From positions 1,178,001-1,242,000 of the forward strand of contig CBDCFD010000006.1 of NCBI GenBank assembly GCA_965216155.1: a DNA stretch of 64,000 nucleotides, given 5' to 3'. The stretch's first letter is position 1; each line of letters opens with the position of its first letter. Of the stretch, positions 1-9,023 are shown piece by piece. The notes beneath the pieces were generated by a model. That model saw only the letters and a program-made list of their open reading frames with translations, was not told where the DNA came from and did not search any database. The stretch is from CATOSP01 sp965216155. Its GTDB lineage: Bacteria; Chloroflexota; Dehalococcoidia; Lucifugimonadales; UBA3495. Made by a program: the position numbers and the translations under genes.

Positions 1-992
1 ACGGAAGCATCGCCGCCTGCGCGCTCGTGGCGGGAAGCGATTTGCTCGTAGACCGCCGAGAGCAACGCGCCGGTGCCGCAGGCGAAATCGCCGATGCGGA
101 GCTTGCCGATGGCTTCGGCGTCGGACCAGTCCACCCCGTCCATCTTGGCTACCGCGAGGCGGGCCAGCAATGCCGCCGACGCAGGCAGGGTATAGAAGGT
201 TGCCAGGTACTTGCGGTCTGCGATGAGGCGCTGGAAGATGCGTCCGGTCAGGTCGTGGGCGTTGTCAACGCCGGTTGCGTCGATTCGTTGGGCGGTCTCG
301 CGCAGTCCCCGCAAGAGTCCGGCGGCGGGGTCGCCGGGTATCTGCTCCAGGATGTCCTTGGCGATGGCGAAGATTGGCCAGTAGTTGATTTTCAGAATTT
401 CGGCCCACGCCGCCAGCGTTTCATCCTGCGGGTTGGCTACGCCGGGGCCGCAGACCAGGAGCAGGGGTTTTACGCCCTCGTGCATCCCCGCGATGCGCTG
501 GTGAAAGACCATAGCGTTGGCGATGATGGCGCAGGCCATCCGGCGAGTCTGCGGAACGGATACCAGGCGGATAAGGTCCGCCAAGTCGGTTACGGAGCCT
601 TCCAGCCAGCCGGATTCGGGGAAGCGGCTGCCATCCTCATGCAGGACGCAGTAGGAGAGGCGAGCCTCAGCCACGGCCTGGCGCACATCGTAGGCGTTTT
701 CCACAGCCTGGGGGTAGCGCAGGGCGATGGCGGCCTCGACGGTCCGCGACCCGCCTACGACTTTGAGACCCAGGCGGTCGGAAGCGTCCTTTTCCGCTTC
801 GGGGGCCGGTTCATACTCGGCTTCGACTACGACAGGGGAGCGGCCCGGGGCGGTAATCAGCACGTCGGCATGGCGGCCCGGATGGTCGATGAAAGTCTGA
901 GTATTCTCCGAGCGGACTTCGCAGCCGGGCATCATCCGGCGGAGCAAATCGCCAAGGGCGTTGTTGGCGTTGGGTTCGGTCTGGTGGGGCAT
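1..992 (-). CDS. N-6 adenine DNA methylase, 3' part cut by the window edge
   Basis: Read on the minus strand from the ATG at 992, the frame is open for about 330 codons and runs off the left edge. Near the edge it contains the motif GDFACGTGALLSAVYEQI, the AdoMet-binding motif I (FxGxG type) of N6-adenine DNA methylases, preceded by a YTLPASAALL segment typical of the same family (TLP before motif I). The roughly 270 residues before it look like an N-terminal recognition or helical domain. The catalytic NPPY motif must lie outside the window. It could be a stand-alone methylase or part of a restriction-modification system; no partner gene is visible. The long plus-strand frame over the same bases is a shadow. 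Confidence 0.8.
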   Translation of the reverse strand, partial: MPHQTEPNANNALGDLLRRMMPGCEVRSENTQTFIDHPGRHADVLITAPGRSPVVVEAEYEPAPEAEKDASDRLGLKVVGGSRTVEAAIALRYPQAVENAYDVRQAVAEARLSYCVLHEDGSRFPESGWLEGSVTDLADLIRLVSVPQTRRMACAIIANAMVFHQRIAGMHEGVKPLLLVCGPGVANPQDETLAAWAEILKINYWPIFAIAKDILEQIPGDPAAGLLRGLRETAQRIDATGVDNAHDLTGRIFQRLIADRKYLATFYTLPASAALLARLAVAKMDGVDWSDAEAIGKLRIGDFACGTGALLSAVYEQIASRHERAGGDAS

Positions 993-1017
993 GTTTACCG
1001 CCTTTAGACGGGGACGA

Positions 1018-1045
1018 TTTAACGCAAAGGCGCAGAGACGCAAAG
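1018..1045. repeat. Dispersed-type intergenic repeat (GCGTCTCTGCGCCTTTGCGT class)
   Basis: The short space between the methylase and leuB holds a sequence which, read on the minus strand, is CTTTGCGTCTCTGCGCCTTT followed by GCGTTAAA. From memory, this word recurs between genes in many unrelated bacterial genomes. Only one copy is present here, so its repeat status rests on recognition rather than on this window. Confidence 0.45.
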
Positions 1046-1158
1046 CAGTATAGCAAACGCTATCGGGAAACTCTCCCTGTCAGCGTCATGTGGCGGATGG
1101 TACTCTTTGCTTGTATACTGGGGCGCGAATTGGACAGGTCAGGAAGGGGGGAGAATCC

Positions 1159-2274
1159 GTGGAATTTGACATCGCCGTCCTGGGTGGGGACGGCATCGGA
1201 CCGGAGGTTACCGCGCAGAGCGTCCGGGTGCTGGAGGAGGCGGGGCGGGTTTTTGGGCACCGGTTCCGGCTGGAGTACGGGGACGTTGGCGGGGTGTCTA
1301 TCGACAACCACGGGACGCCCCTCTTGCCCTCGGTGCGAGACCTGGCCGGAGGCAGCGACTCGGTGCTGTTCGGCGCGGTCGGCGGGCCCAAGTGGGACGA
1401 CCCCACCGCCACGATGCGGCCGGAGGACGGCCTGCTGCAACTGAGGGCTCATCTGGGCGTGTTCGCCAACATCCGCCCGGTCAAGGTCTACCCCCTGCTG
1501 GCCGACTCCAACGTGCTCAAGCCCCATGTCCTGGATGGTGTGGACATGGTGGTGGTCCGGGAGTTGACCGGCGGCCTCTACTATGCCCAGCCCAAGGAGC
1601 GCCACGAGACACCCCAGGGCTGGACCGCCGTGGACACGCTGCGCTACACGGAGTCCGAGATTGAACGGATTCTCCGGGTCGGCTTCGAACTTGCCCAGGG
1701 GCGCAGGGGGAAATTGACCTCGGTGGACAAGGCCAACGTGCTGGAATCGTCGCGGCTTTGGCGGCAGGTGGCCACCCGCATGGCGGCGGAATACCCTGAC
1801 GTTAATTTGGAGCATGTGCTGGTGGACGCCTGCGCCATGCAGCTAATCCAGCGTCCCGCCAGTTTTGACGTGATAGTCGCCGAGAACACTTTTGGCGACA
1901 TATTGACCGACGAAGCCTCGGTGCTGGCCGCGTCGATGGGCCTTCTCCCGTCCGCCAGCCTCGCCGAGGCGCCGATGGAAGGACGCCGGACGTCCGGGTT
2001 TTACGAGCCGATTCACGGCACCGCACCGGATATAGCAGGCCGGGGAATCGCGAACCCCATCGGTTCAATCCTGAGCACCGCCCTTATGCTGCGATACTCT
2101 CTCGGTCTGACCGAAGAAGCAGCCAGCCTGGAAGCGGCGGTCGACCAGGTTATCACCCAGGGGTACCGCACCCAGGACATTGCAGCCGCCGGGTCCGGGG
2201 CGGTGGGTACTACGGAGATGGGCAGCCGCATCGTGGCGGCGCTCGAGTCGTCATCAGTGGTTAGCGGCCAGTGA
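1159..2274 (+). CDS. leuB: 3-isopropylmalate dehydrogenase
   Basis: Catalyses the NAD-dependent oxidative decarboxylation of 3-isopropylmalate in leucine biosynthesis (cytoplasm). The start GDGIGPEV, the block VVRELTGGLYYAQPKERH, the substrate/metal segment VDKANVLESSRLWR, the aspartates in VLVDACAMQL and the C-terminal FYEPIHGTAPDIAGRGIANP are all family hallmarks. I chose the GTG at 1159 because AGGAAGGGGGGAG lies just upstream and the protein then begins at the usual place (about 371 aa, normal length); an in-frame ATG at 1090 would add 23 unconserved residues. A TATACT box at 1114-1119 may be its -10. No leuC or leuD lies nearby. The last codons and stop run into an AGTGG-type inverted repeat. 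Confidence 0.95.
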   Translation: MEFDIAVLGGDGIGPEVTAQSVRVLEEAGRVFGHRFRLEYGDVGGVSIDNHGTPLLPSVRDLAGGSDSVLFGAVGGPKWDDPTATMRPEDGLLQLRAHLGVFANIRPVKVYPLLADSNVLKPHVLDGVDMVVVRELTGGLYYAQPKERHETPQGWTAVDTLRYTESEIERILRVGFELAQGRRGKLTSVDKANVLESSRLWRQVATRMAAEYPDVNLEHVLVDACAMQLIQRPASFDVIVAENTFGDILTDEASVLAASMGLLPSASLAEAPMEGRRTSGFYEPIHGTAPDIAGRGIANPIGSILSTALMLRYSLGLTEEAASLEAAVDQVITQGYRTQDIAAAGSGAVGTTEMGSRIVAALESSSVVSGQ

Positions 2275-2331
2275 TCAGTGGCAGCGACCATCCACACTCT
2301 GCCAACGGGCCACTGGCGACCGGCCACTCGT
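2255..2331. repeat. AGTGGCCRGT-type inverted repeat at the 3' end of leuB
   Basis: The left half contains CAGTGGTTAGCGGCCAGTG and the right half GGCCACTGGCGACCGGCCACT, roughly each other's reverse complement. The left arm supplies the final codons and TGA stop of leuB. Similar paired arms sit at 12638-12696 and 41676-41832, each time just after a gene. A 3' hairpin acting as terminator or mRNA stabiliser is possible; no T-run is seen. Confidence 0.55.
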
Positions 2332-2335
2332 TGCC

Positions 2336-3334
2336 TTGAGCGGTGAACTAGCCCTAGGAGCCGCCGTTTTCCTGGCCAGCGCCGCCGCCGTGATCTTCCT
2401 CGGCATCCAACTGGCGAAATACGGCGACGTACTGGCAACTCTCACCGGGTGGGGGCGCCTCTTCGTCGGCAGCATCTTCATCGCCCTGGCCACGTCCCTA
2501 CCGGAGCTTTCCGCCAACATTTCCGCCGTGCGCTTGGACCCGCCCAACCCGGCGCTGGCGGTGGGCAACGTGTTCGGGGCGAACATGACCAACATGTTCA
2601 CCATGGGGGTGGTGGCGTCGATCTTTGGCGGCAAGAGTTTCCTGCAAAGAGTGTCACCGAAGCAGGGCTACTTGATAGTGTTGGCGGCCATCCTCACCGG
2701 AGGCGCGCTCCTCTTCGGTGTTTTCCGGCCCAGCCTGTCCTATTGGAACATCGGAGTTGCCTCCGCCGTCATCCTGTTGGTCTACGCGATCGGAATGTGG
2801 GTGGTCTATGCCACACGCCCCCAGGACTCAGCGGAGGAAGGCGCTGAGGACACGGGCATAAGCCTCACAAAGGCCTGGGTCATATTCGGCCTCATTTCCG
2901 CCGGAGTCGTGGTTGCCGGGTTCTTCCTGGCCTGGAGCACGGACCTAATTGCCGACGTCACCGGCGTGGCTTCCAGTACCCTGGGCATCCTGGCCGTTTC
3001 GCTCGTGACCACCATGCCGGAGGCGGCCTCCACGGTGGCGGCGGTGCGCATGGGAGCGCCTGACCTGGGCGTCAGCGGGCTATTCGGAAGCTGCGTCTTT
3101 AACGTCACCATATTGTCCTACGCCGACCCGTTCTACCGCGAGGGCATTCTGTCCAATCAGGTGGAGCCTTCCCACTTTGTTGCCGGTGGGATGGCTACTG
3201 GACTGATCCTGGTTGGGCTGGTGTTGGTCCTGACGCGGGATAGGCTGCCGCGAATCGTAACCGCCTCGGGTCTCGCGCTCATGGCGTCAGGCTACGTCAC
3301 CGGAGCCATAGCCGTGGTCCGCCTGGGCGCTTGA
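2336..3334 (+). CDS. Na+/Ca2+ exchanger-family (CaCA) cation antiporter
   Basis: Predicted inner-membrane cation/H+ or Na+/Ca2+ antiporter with about ten hydrophobic segments in two halves. Each half carries a version of the alpha-repeat signature: IALATSLPELSANISA near residues 45-60 with VGNVFGANMTN after it, and VSLVTTMPEAASTVAAVRMG with GLFGSCVFNV in the second half. The acidic residue of each ion-binding repeat (LPE, MPE) is kept. The start is uncertain: no ATG lies near the first membrane segment and the TTG at 2336 (LSGELALGAAVFL) is my best choice, without a clear ribosome site. The 3' end overlaps the convergent metalloprotease gene by 43 bp. Confidence 0.8.
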   Translation: MSGELALGAAVFLASAAAVIFLGIQLAKYGDVLATLTGWGRLFVGSIFIALATSLPELSANISAVRLDPPNPALAVGNVFGANMTNMFTMGVVASIFGGKSFLQRVSPKQGYLIVLAAILTGGALLFGVFRPSLSYWNIGVASAVILLVYAIGMWVVYATRPQDSAEEGAEDTGISLTKAWVIFGLISAGVVVAGFFLAWSTDLIADVTGVASSTLGILAVSLVTTMPEAASTVAAVRMGAPDLGVSGLFGSCVFNVTILSYADPFYREGILSNQVEPSHFVAGGMATGLILVGLVLVLTRDRLPRIVTASGLALMASGYVTGAIAVVRLGA

Positions 3335-5634
3335 GGCAACCGCGGAGGCTCGGCTTCCAGATACGCCCGGCCAGTGATTTCTCGAATCGTCTCTCTGCCG
3401 GCGGGGTCGTCAAGGTGTTCGGCGGCGGCCAACAACGTGGCCCGGAACTGGAATGCGAAGTGGGCCGGCCGCCCGGACTCAGGGCCGGTGAAGAACGAGA
3501 AAACGCGGCCCAACCTTTCGGATAACCATTCCTCACCGTTATTCGCCAGTAGGGCCTCCAGGAACCGGGCGTCCTGCTCCAGGGAGATTTCTAAACCCGG
3601 GGCCGTCTTCGTCCGCTGGGCATCGTAGGCAATGTAACCCAGGGACGCCACCACCAACGCTTCCTCGCCGCTGGCATCGAGCCCGGTGACCAGCGCGGCG
3701 GCGAAATCAGGCCCGGCCTGGACCAACGCATGGACAATCCGCGCCGGGGGCGAAACTACCGGGTCACTGTCCCGCACCATGTCCACCGCAGATCTTATCT
3801 CGCTGCCTAGAACCAGGACCGCGGCTTCCGGCTGCCTCCTGATGAAGCCGTGAAGGGGAAACCTCTCATGCTGAAGGATGCCGGCCATGTCCGAGGCTTG
3901 CATCTCGCTGCGTGCCGCGATAACGGAATACATGGCGTCCAGGAATGGCTCGTCGATGACGTAATTACCGGAGGTCTCCTCCACCAGCATGGTAGTCCCT
4001 GCCGCCATCTCCGGGAGACTTGAGCTAGCCGTTATGTCAAGTTTCATCAACAACTGTTCGGGCCTTAAAATGAACCTCACCTGAGCGGGGACTTGCTTGA
4101 GAAGGCCATGGACGACGGCCTGTTCCGTGTCGAGGAATATCCGGTTGGCCGTGGCCGGGTCCTGCTCTCGCATCAGCTCAAAGAACAACCGCAAGTCCTC
4201 TTTCGGCGCATAGTTGGTCTGCTCAAGAAACCGGCGCATCTCCGACGCACCCCGATGAGAGTCTTCCCTCCCCGCAGCGAGGACTCCGTTGACGACTCCT
4301 TCGAACCGGCTGAGCCGGTCTACGAAACTGGCAGTCGCCTGTAGAGTCGCTCCTTCCGGCAGTTGAGGGTTGCCGGCGAAGAGGTCCACCAATGCCCTGT
4401 TGTTTATAGCGGGAAGAAAGTTGACCAGGAAAGGACTCTCGGTGATAAGGCTCTTCAGCCGGTCAGCTTGCTCCCGCGGCGGCAATGCTTCTAGCTTAGA
4501 CACGGTATCAAGCGCCGCCGCCAACTGGCGGGCGCGGGGAAAGTCCAACGATGCCAGGTATTCCGGGTGCTTCCGGTGGAGCCGGACTTTGTCCCGCAAG
4601 TAGGGCCGCCAAAAGCTGAAATTCTCGTCCGCCTGAGGTCCGCCGATCAGAAGGTCGAATTGTTCCGCCAGATCATACAGGCGTTGTCTCTCCTCTCCGG
4701 CCAGGACATCCATTGTTCCCGTTTCATCATCCGGCCAACGTTCCGTCGGCACGGGAGGCCGGTAGTCTCGCAAGTCCAGGTGTTCAAACCCAAGATATTG
4801 ACTCACAGCCGCCCGGCCGGAATCGGCTAGAGACCGGAACCACGACACGGCCTGGTCCCAAGACCCGAAGGGACCCGGGTCCAAGGCCATGCTCCAGTAT
4901 TTTCGAAGGACAGGCGGGACGAGGGAGAGGTCACCGCCAGTGTTGTAGACCATGTCGGCTTCCAGGTTGTGCAACAACGGTTCTAAGTTGCCGGAGTGGA
5001 GGTCCGGGAGGTTGCGGAGGCGTTGCCGCAGAAGCTCGAACTCGTCCGGAGGTTGGGACATGAACACCAGGGTATCGTCGTGGTACCGCTCCAAGGCTGG
5101 CGGAATCCCGCCTCCCTGCGGCCTGTCCCAACTGAGCCCGGGGCGCCCTTCGACCGGGAACCCGCCCCAGTATGAATGGGACAACTCGTGCATAACCGGG
5201 ATAGGCCGGGCTTCACCCACTCCCGCCCAACCGTGGAAGCCATAGCTCCCGAAGAACCCCGGCTCTCCCCGCATTTGGCGCACGTCCAAGCTGCGGAACA
5301 ATGCCGCGCCTTCCTCGGTAAGACCATATAGCTCGATTACCGCGTCGAGTCTCCGGCGCACCCATTCGGAATTGGCCGGGTGGGGGGTTGGGAATGCGGT
5401 GACGGGTGTTCCGCAGGCCTTTAGCGGATTGGTTGGCCCAGCAGTATGGGTACCTCCGGGTTGGGCGGGCGGGAGCGCCTGGCCGATTCCAAAGTCCTTG
5501 GGCGACTCGGGCAACCGCGCCGAGAGGGTTGGCGGAAGGCCGGGGATGGGGGACTTGGCAGGCGGATCGCACGCAAAGAGCACCAGGGCGGCGGCCACGG
5601 CCAAAAACAACAATCGAAAGCGGAGATTCACCAA
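3292..5634 (-). CDS. Lipoprotein with HExxH motif (putative zinc metalloprotease)
   Basis: A 780-residue protein that starts with a basic n-region, a hydrophobic stretch and a lipobox ending LVLFAC (Cys22), so it is probably an exported, lipid-anchored protein. Residues about 140-170 contain VMHELSHSYWGGF, a HExxH zinc-binding motif; a downstream third ligand is not obvious to me. The remainder is acidic-helical with no family I recognise. The stop lies 43 bp inside the convergent cation-exchanger gene. A zinc peptidase role is inferred from the motif only. Confidence 0.7.
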   Translation of the reverse strand: MVNLRFRLLFLAVAAALVLFACDPPAKSPIPGLPPTLSARLPESPKDFGIGQALPPAQPGGTHTAGPTNPLKACGTPVTAFPTPHPANSEWVRRRLDAVIELYGLTEEGAALFRSLDVRQMRGEPGFFGSYGFHGWAGVGEARPIPVMHELSHSYWGGFPVEGRPGLSWDRPQGGGIPPALERYHDDTLVFMSQPPDEFELLRQRLRNLPDLHSGNLEPLLHNLEADMVYNTGGDLSLVPPVLRKYWSMALDPGPFGSWDQAVSWFRSLADSGRAAVSQYLGFEHLDLRDYRPPVPTERWPDDETGTMDVLAGEERQRLYDLAEQFDLLIGGPQADENFSFWRPYLRDKVRLHRKHPEYLASLDFPRARQLAAALDTVSKLEALPPREQADRLKSLITESPFLVNFLPAINNRALVDLFAGNPQLPEGATLQATASFVDRLSRFEGVVNGVLAAGREDSHRGASEMRRFLEQTNYAPKEDLRLFFELMREQDPATANRIFLDTEQAVVHGLLKQVPAQVRFILRPEQLLMKLDITASSSLPEMAAGTTMLVEETSGNYVIDEPFLDAMYSVIAARSEMQASDMAGILQHERFPLHGFIRRQPEAAVLVLGSEIRSAVDMVRDSDPVVSPPARIVHALVQAGPDFAAALVTGLDASGEEALVVASLGYIAYDAQRTKTAPGLEISLEQDARFLEALLANNGEEWLSERLGRVFSFFTGPESGRPAHFAFQFRATLLAAAEHLDDPAGRETIREITGRAYLEAEPPRLPQAPRRTTAMAPVT

Positions 5635-5663
5635 GAAACAGTCTGGCAGCCGCGGTCCTCAGG

Positions 5664-6152
5664 TCAGACTTCGGCGCCGTCATAACGGGCTATCTCGACG
5701 AAGCCGGCTTCCTCTTCAGACCAATCGAACAAGACCGCTGCGACCACCCGTTGGCCGTCGATCCCCACGACCAGTTGTTGTACCGGGTATGCGGGACCGT
5801 CACCCCAGGGACTGGTGGCCACCACCCGGTCAGTCTCGGACAGGTAGGTCCCGCCGTTGGGGTGGGAATGGTAGATGATGCGGGCGGGAGCCTCGCCTTC
5901 CAGGCTCAAGTTTAATTCCAGCAGGTCGTTGCCAGTCAGCACGTAGGCGGTCTCGGCAGTACGGTCGGCGGCTGTGGGGTGGGCGCCCGACGCCTGGGCA
6001 TTCTCGCAAGTCCGGACATTGGCAACGCCCGGCGCGTCTCTGGGACCGGATAGCCAGCCGCAACATTCGGCGGGGAAGGCGTTCCGCGCCTCGCGGTAGA
6101 CCTCTTCCAGGAGAGGGCGTGGTATTTCCAGGGGTACCGGGGCTACAGCCAA
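5664..6152 (-). CDS. JAMM/MPN+ metalloprotease (M67-type)
   Basis: 162 residues. The zinc motif HSHPNGGTYLSETD matches the JAMM consensus HxHP-x(6-7)-S-x2-D, and a glutamate early in the domain (FPAECCGWLSG) is the usual partner of the activated water. Bacterial M67 proteins release sulfur-carrier or ubiquitin-like proteins from adducts; no ThiS/MoaD/CysO gene is adjacent, so the substrate is unknown. The start is a TTG at 6152 with GGAG seven bases upstream. It follows the phosphatase gene with a 15-bp gap on the same strand, so the two are probably co-transcribed. Confidence 0.82.
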   Translation of the reverse strand: MAVAPVPLEIPRPLLEEVYREARNAFPAECCGWLSGPRDAPGVANVRTCENAQASGAHPTAADRTAETAYVLTGNDLLELNLSLEGEAPARIIYHSHPNGGTYLSETDRVVATSPWGDGPAYPVQQLVVGIDGQRVVAAVLFDWSEEEAGFVEIARYDGAEV

Positions 6153-6167
6153 TCCAAAGCTCCAGCG

Positions 6168-6659
6168 CTAAGTGTTTTCGAGGGCTTCTATGGCTTTGCG
6201 CCGCCTCTCCCGCTCCCTGGACTTGAGCAGGTCCGAGAAGCGCGTAACCGCATCCTCCTGGTCCGGGGTCTCGATGGAGCCAGGGCGCAGCGTGCGGATC
6301 AAGTTGATTGCCGCCTCCGGCGTATAACCGCAGTACACGAAGTAGCAAGCCAGTACCGTGCCAGTACGGCCGAGACCGGCCCGGCAGGTAACTACCACGG
6401 GATGCTCCCAGGTCTCGATCTCTTGTTCGATCCACCGGACCATACGCTCGATCTGCTCCAAGGTCGGTGCGGTGAAATCGGGGACCGGCTCGTAGAGGTC
6501 CCGCATTTCCAACGCTTCGCCGGAAATGGTCTGCTCTTCCATGCGGACTATGGCCGTGATGTCGCGCATTTTAAGGAATATCAAGTCCCGGCGGTTGACC
6601 GGCCCCTTGGAAGCCGCCAGAGAGCCTTCCAAAATCCAGCTAAAGTTCAAGTATTCCAA
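6168..6659 (-). CDS. Dual-specificity / tyrosine phosphatase-like protein
   Basis: The core signature VTCRAGLGRTGT fits the CX5R(S/T) phosphatase P-loop: Cys nucleophile, Arg phosphate ligand, following Thr. The usual His before Cys is replaced by Thr. The segment RDLYEPVPDFTAPTLEQ carries the WPD-like loop aspartate (VPDF), which would serve as general acid. The N-terminus NFSWILEGSLAAS resembles other atypical dual-specificity phosphatases, which supports a start at or near the TTG at 6659, where GGAGAG sits six bases upstream. A longer start (ATG at 6740) is possible. Likely co-transcribed with the JAMM gene. Confidence 0.82.
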   Translation of the reverse strand: MEYLNFSWILEGSLAASKGPVNRRDLIFLKMRDITAIVRMEEQTISGEALEMRDLYEPVPDFTAPTLEQIERMVRWIEQEIETWEHPVVVTCRAGLGRTGTVLACYFVYCGYTPEAAINLIRTLRPGSIETPDQEDAVTRFSDLLKSRERERRRKAIEALENT

Positions 6660-6799
6660 GTTCACCTCTCCGGCTTGGGTAGTGGTGTCGGGGCAACCGG
6701 ACCATCCCAGTTCGGGGCATGTCCGGTCCGCCTCGAACATTATACTAAACCCGGGGAGTTCCGGGCCAACCCGATCTGCGGCCGAAGGAACAGAGCTAG

Positions 6800-7069
6800 C
6801 TAGTCCGGGACCCAGGGTAATCGCTCCCGTATGAATTCCCCACTTGCGGAGTCTACATCCACCGATTTGTCCCGTGAACCGTGGCCCCGGACGATGCGGA
6901 TGCTGCTCTTGGACACTCCCAGGGCCTCGGACAGCAGGGAGACGACAGCCTGGTTGGCCTTGCCATCCGACGGAGGCGCGGTCACGCGGACGTGCAGCAC
7001 ATCCCCTCGAAAACCAACAACCTGGTTGCGGGAACTGCGGGGGTGTACCCTCAGATAGACTCGGACCAC
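6800..7069 (-). CDS. DUF167 / YggU-family protein
   Basis: Small protein of about 89 aa. The segments LRVHPRSSRNQVVGF, VRVTAPPSDGKANQAVV and SIRIVRGHGSRDKSVDV match the conserved blocks of the DUF167 (YggU) family, whose function is unknown. I prefer the GTG at 7069, which has GGGAGAAGG directly upstream; a longer reading from 7150 adds residues not seen in the family and overlaps the divergent enoyl-CoA hydratase promoter region. Confidence 0.85.
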   Translation of the reverse strand: MVRVYLRVHPRSSRNQVVGFRGDVLHVRVTAPPSDGKANQAVVSLLSEALGVSKSSIRIVRGHGSRDKSVDVDSASGEFIRERLPWVPD

Positions 7070-7167
7070 ACCTTCTCCCAAACCCTGGCCGGCAAACCCT
7101 GGCCGGGGCGGTCTGGTATATTCTTGGTATATTGATCGAAGCAGATTCAACGCCTCGGGAGGTACCG

Positions 7168-7947
7168 GTGGAGTATACCAACCTTAAGCTGGATATTGAA
7201 AACGCCGTCGCCACTATCCGTTTGAATCGCCCCAGCGCATTGAACGCGATTAGCCCCGGTCTCTTGGCAGACCTGGAGGATGCGGTCAGGTCCGTGGAAA
7301 AGGACGAAAGTGTCAAGGTACTGGTCATCCGTGGTGAAGGGCGGGCATTCTGCGCCGGAGCAGACCTGGTCTATTTCGAGACGGCGTTCCAGGACCCGGA
7401 CGAACTCCACAAGTACCTGACACGCTTGAACCAATGCTTCTTCAAGCTGGAAGAGCTTCCCATACCCGTAATTGCCGTGGTACACGGGTTCGTCCTGGCA
7501 GGAGGGTTGGAGCTGATGATGGCCTGTGACATGGCTCTGGCCGCCGACAATGCCCGCCTCGGCGACCAGCACACCAATTTCGGCCTGATGCCCGGAGGAG
7601 GCTCGACCCAACGCCTCCCCAAGCTCGTCGGAATGCAGCTTGGAATGGAACTCTTGACCACGGGCAGGTGGCTTTCCGGCGCAGAGGCGGCGGACTGCGG
7701 TCTGGTGCTACGGGCTGTGCCGGAAGAAGAGCTGGACGCAGCATTGGAGGGTCTACTGGGCCCGTTACGGGTCAAGAGCAGGCCCGGCTTGGGCTGGATC
7801 AAGTCCGTGACACGCCAGGGTCAGGACTTGCCGGTGAAGAACGGAGTAGCGCTGGAGACCTTCGCTTTCGTGCAATACGTTGCGTCTTCCAGCCACCCTC
7901 AAGAGGGTTTGAAGGCCTTTAGGGAGAAAAGGCAACCGGAATTCTAA
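7168..7947 (+). CDS. Enoyl-CoA hydratase/isomerase family protein
   Basis: Crotonase-fold enzyme of 259 aa, probably hydrating or isomerising acyl-CoA intermediates in fatty-acid or related degradation. Visible motifs are the CoA-binding and oxyanion-hole segments AFCAGADL and VHGFVLAGGLELMMACDMALA, and the block FGLMPGGGSTQRLPKLVG. In classical hydratases one of the two catalytic glutamates sits at the GGG(E/C)xE position; here GLELMMACD keeps one acidic residue, so the exact reaction is open. The GTG at 7168 has CGGGAGG upstream; the longer in-frame reading is a shadow of the DUF167 region. TATA-like boxes lie just upstream. Confidence 0.85.
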   Translation: MEYTNLKLDIENAVATIRLNRPSALNAISPGLLADLEDAVRSVEKDESVKVLVIRGEGRAFCAGADLVYFETAFQDPDELHKYLTRLNQCFFKLEELPIPVIAVVHGFVLAGGLELMMACDMALAADNARLGDQHTNFGLMPGGGSTQRLPKLVGMQLGMELLTTGRWLSGAEAADCGLVLRAVPEEELDAALEGLLGPLRVKSRPGLGWIKSVTRQGQDLPVKNGVALETFAFVQYVASSSHPQEGLKAFREKRQPEF

Positions 7948-8072
7948 CAGCATTCGACGTTAGACAGGAATTTTCCTCGATGCTATCATGGCCCTTAATA
8001 CTTCCCACGGGCAACCTCACCGGGCGGCTTGTTCCCAGGACCTTTAACGTCATCCCCATAGAAACGTGCACC

Positions 8073-8954
8073 TTGAGAATTAAGCAAATTTTAGACGAAA
8101 CCAGGACCATTTCCTGCGAGTTTTTCCCACCCAGGACTGAGGACGGGATTCCCGCGGTCTTTCGAGCCGTGGACCGGTTGAAAGCGTTCAATCCGGACTT
8201 TGTATCCGTCACCTACGGGGCGGGGGGTTCTACCAGGGCCTTCACCGAGCAGATCACGGTGGCGCTCAACGAACAGCATGATCTGGAGGTCATGGCCCAC
8301 CTGACCTGCGTTGGTCAAGCCAAAGAGGAAGTCCATAGCGTCCTCGATCGTCTCAACGGAGCAGGAATCGAGAACATCATCGCCTTGCGGGGCGACCCTC
8401 CCCGCGGAGACACCGAGTTCGTCCCGGCGGAGAACGGTTTTCACCACGCGTCCGACTTAATCGCGCACATTAGGGGTAACTTCGACTTTGGCATCGCCGC
8501 CGCCTGCTACCCCGAAGGTCATAGCGAGTCGGAAGACCTGGACGCTGACCTCCAGTATGCCAAGCTCAAGGTGGAGAAGGGGGCAGAGTTCCTGATTACC
8601 CAGCTTTTCTTCGACAACGAGGAATATTTCGACTTCACTCGCCGGGCCGAGCAGGCAGGCATAGATGTGCCCATCATACCCGGCGTACTGCCCATCTTGA
8701 GCGCCAGCCAGATACGGCGGTTTACCTCGCTATGCGGCGCGAAGATACCCTATGCCCTAGACCAGGAGTTGGACCGCTTCGCCGACGATGACCGGGCGGC
8801 CCGAGAATTAGGCGTCGAGTACGCCACCCGGCAGGTCGCGGAACTCTGGGAACATGGGGTTCCCGGTATCCATTTCTACGTGCTCAACCGGAGCTACTCG
8901 GTGTCCAAGATTCTGGCCAACCTGGGGCTAAGCGGGCATACTCCCACTGAATAA
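8073..8954 (+). CDS. metF: Methylenetetrahydrofolate reductase
   Basis: Flavoprotein that reduces 5,10-methylene-THF to 5-methyl-THF for methionine synthesis. Hallmarks: CEFFPPRTEDG near the N-terminus, VSVTYGAGGSTR, HLTCVGQ, NIIALRGDPPRGD and the later AEFLITQLFFDNEEYF and PGVLPI. In other MetF proteins the conserved EFFPP motif begins 10-15 residues from the start, so I prefer the TTG at 8073; an ATG at 7980 would add 31 unconserved residues. About 293 aa, normal size. It stands alone between an enoyl-CoA hydratase and acpS. Confidence 0.93.
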   Translation: MRIKQILDETRTISCEFFPPRTEDGIPAVFRAVDRLKAFNPDFVSVTYGAGGSTRAFTEQITVALNEQHDLEVMAHLTCVGQAKEEVHSVLDRLNGAGIENIIALRGDPPRGDTEFVPAENGFHHASDLIAHIRGNFDFGIAAACYPEGHSESEDLDADLQYAKLKVEKGAEFLITQLFFDNEEYFDFTRRAEQAGIDVPIIPGVLPILSASQIRRFTSLCGAKIPYALDQELDRFADDDRAARELGVEYATRQVAELWEHGVPGIHFYVLNRSYSVSKILANLGLSGHTPTE

Positions 8955-9023
8955 TTCCCGGACATGCGGGCTGGTGTGAACGCGCTTTGTCCCTAACCGG
9001 TCTGAGAAGGTGACCTGACCTTC

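Noticed and set aside
27..1007. 326-codon plus-strand frame
   Set aside because: The minus strand encodes a DNA methylase with a clear AdoMet motif; the plus frame has no family features and is its shadow.
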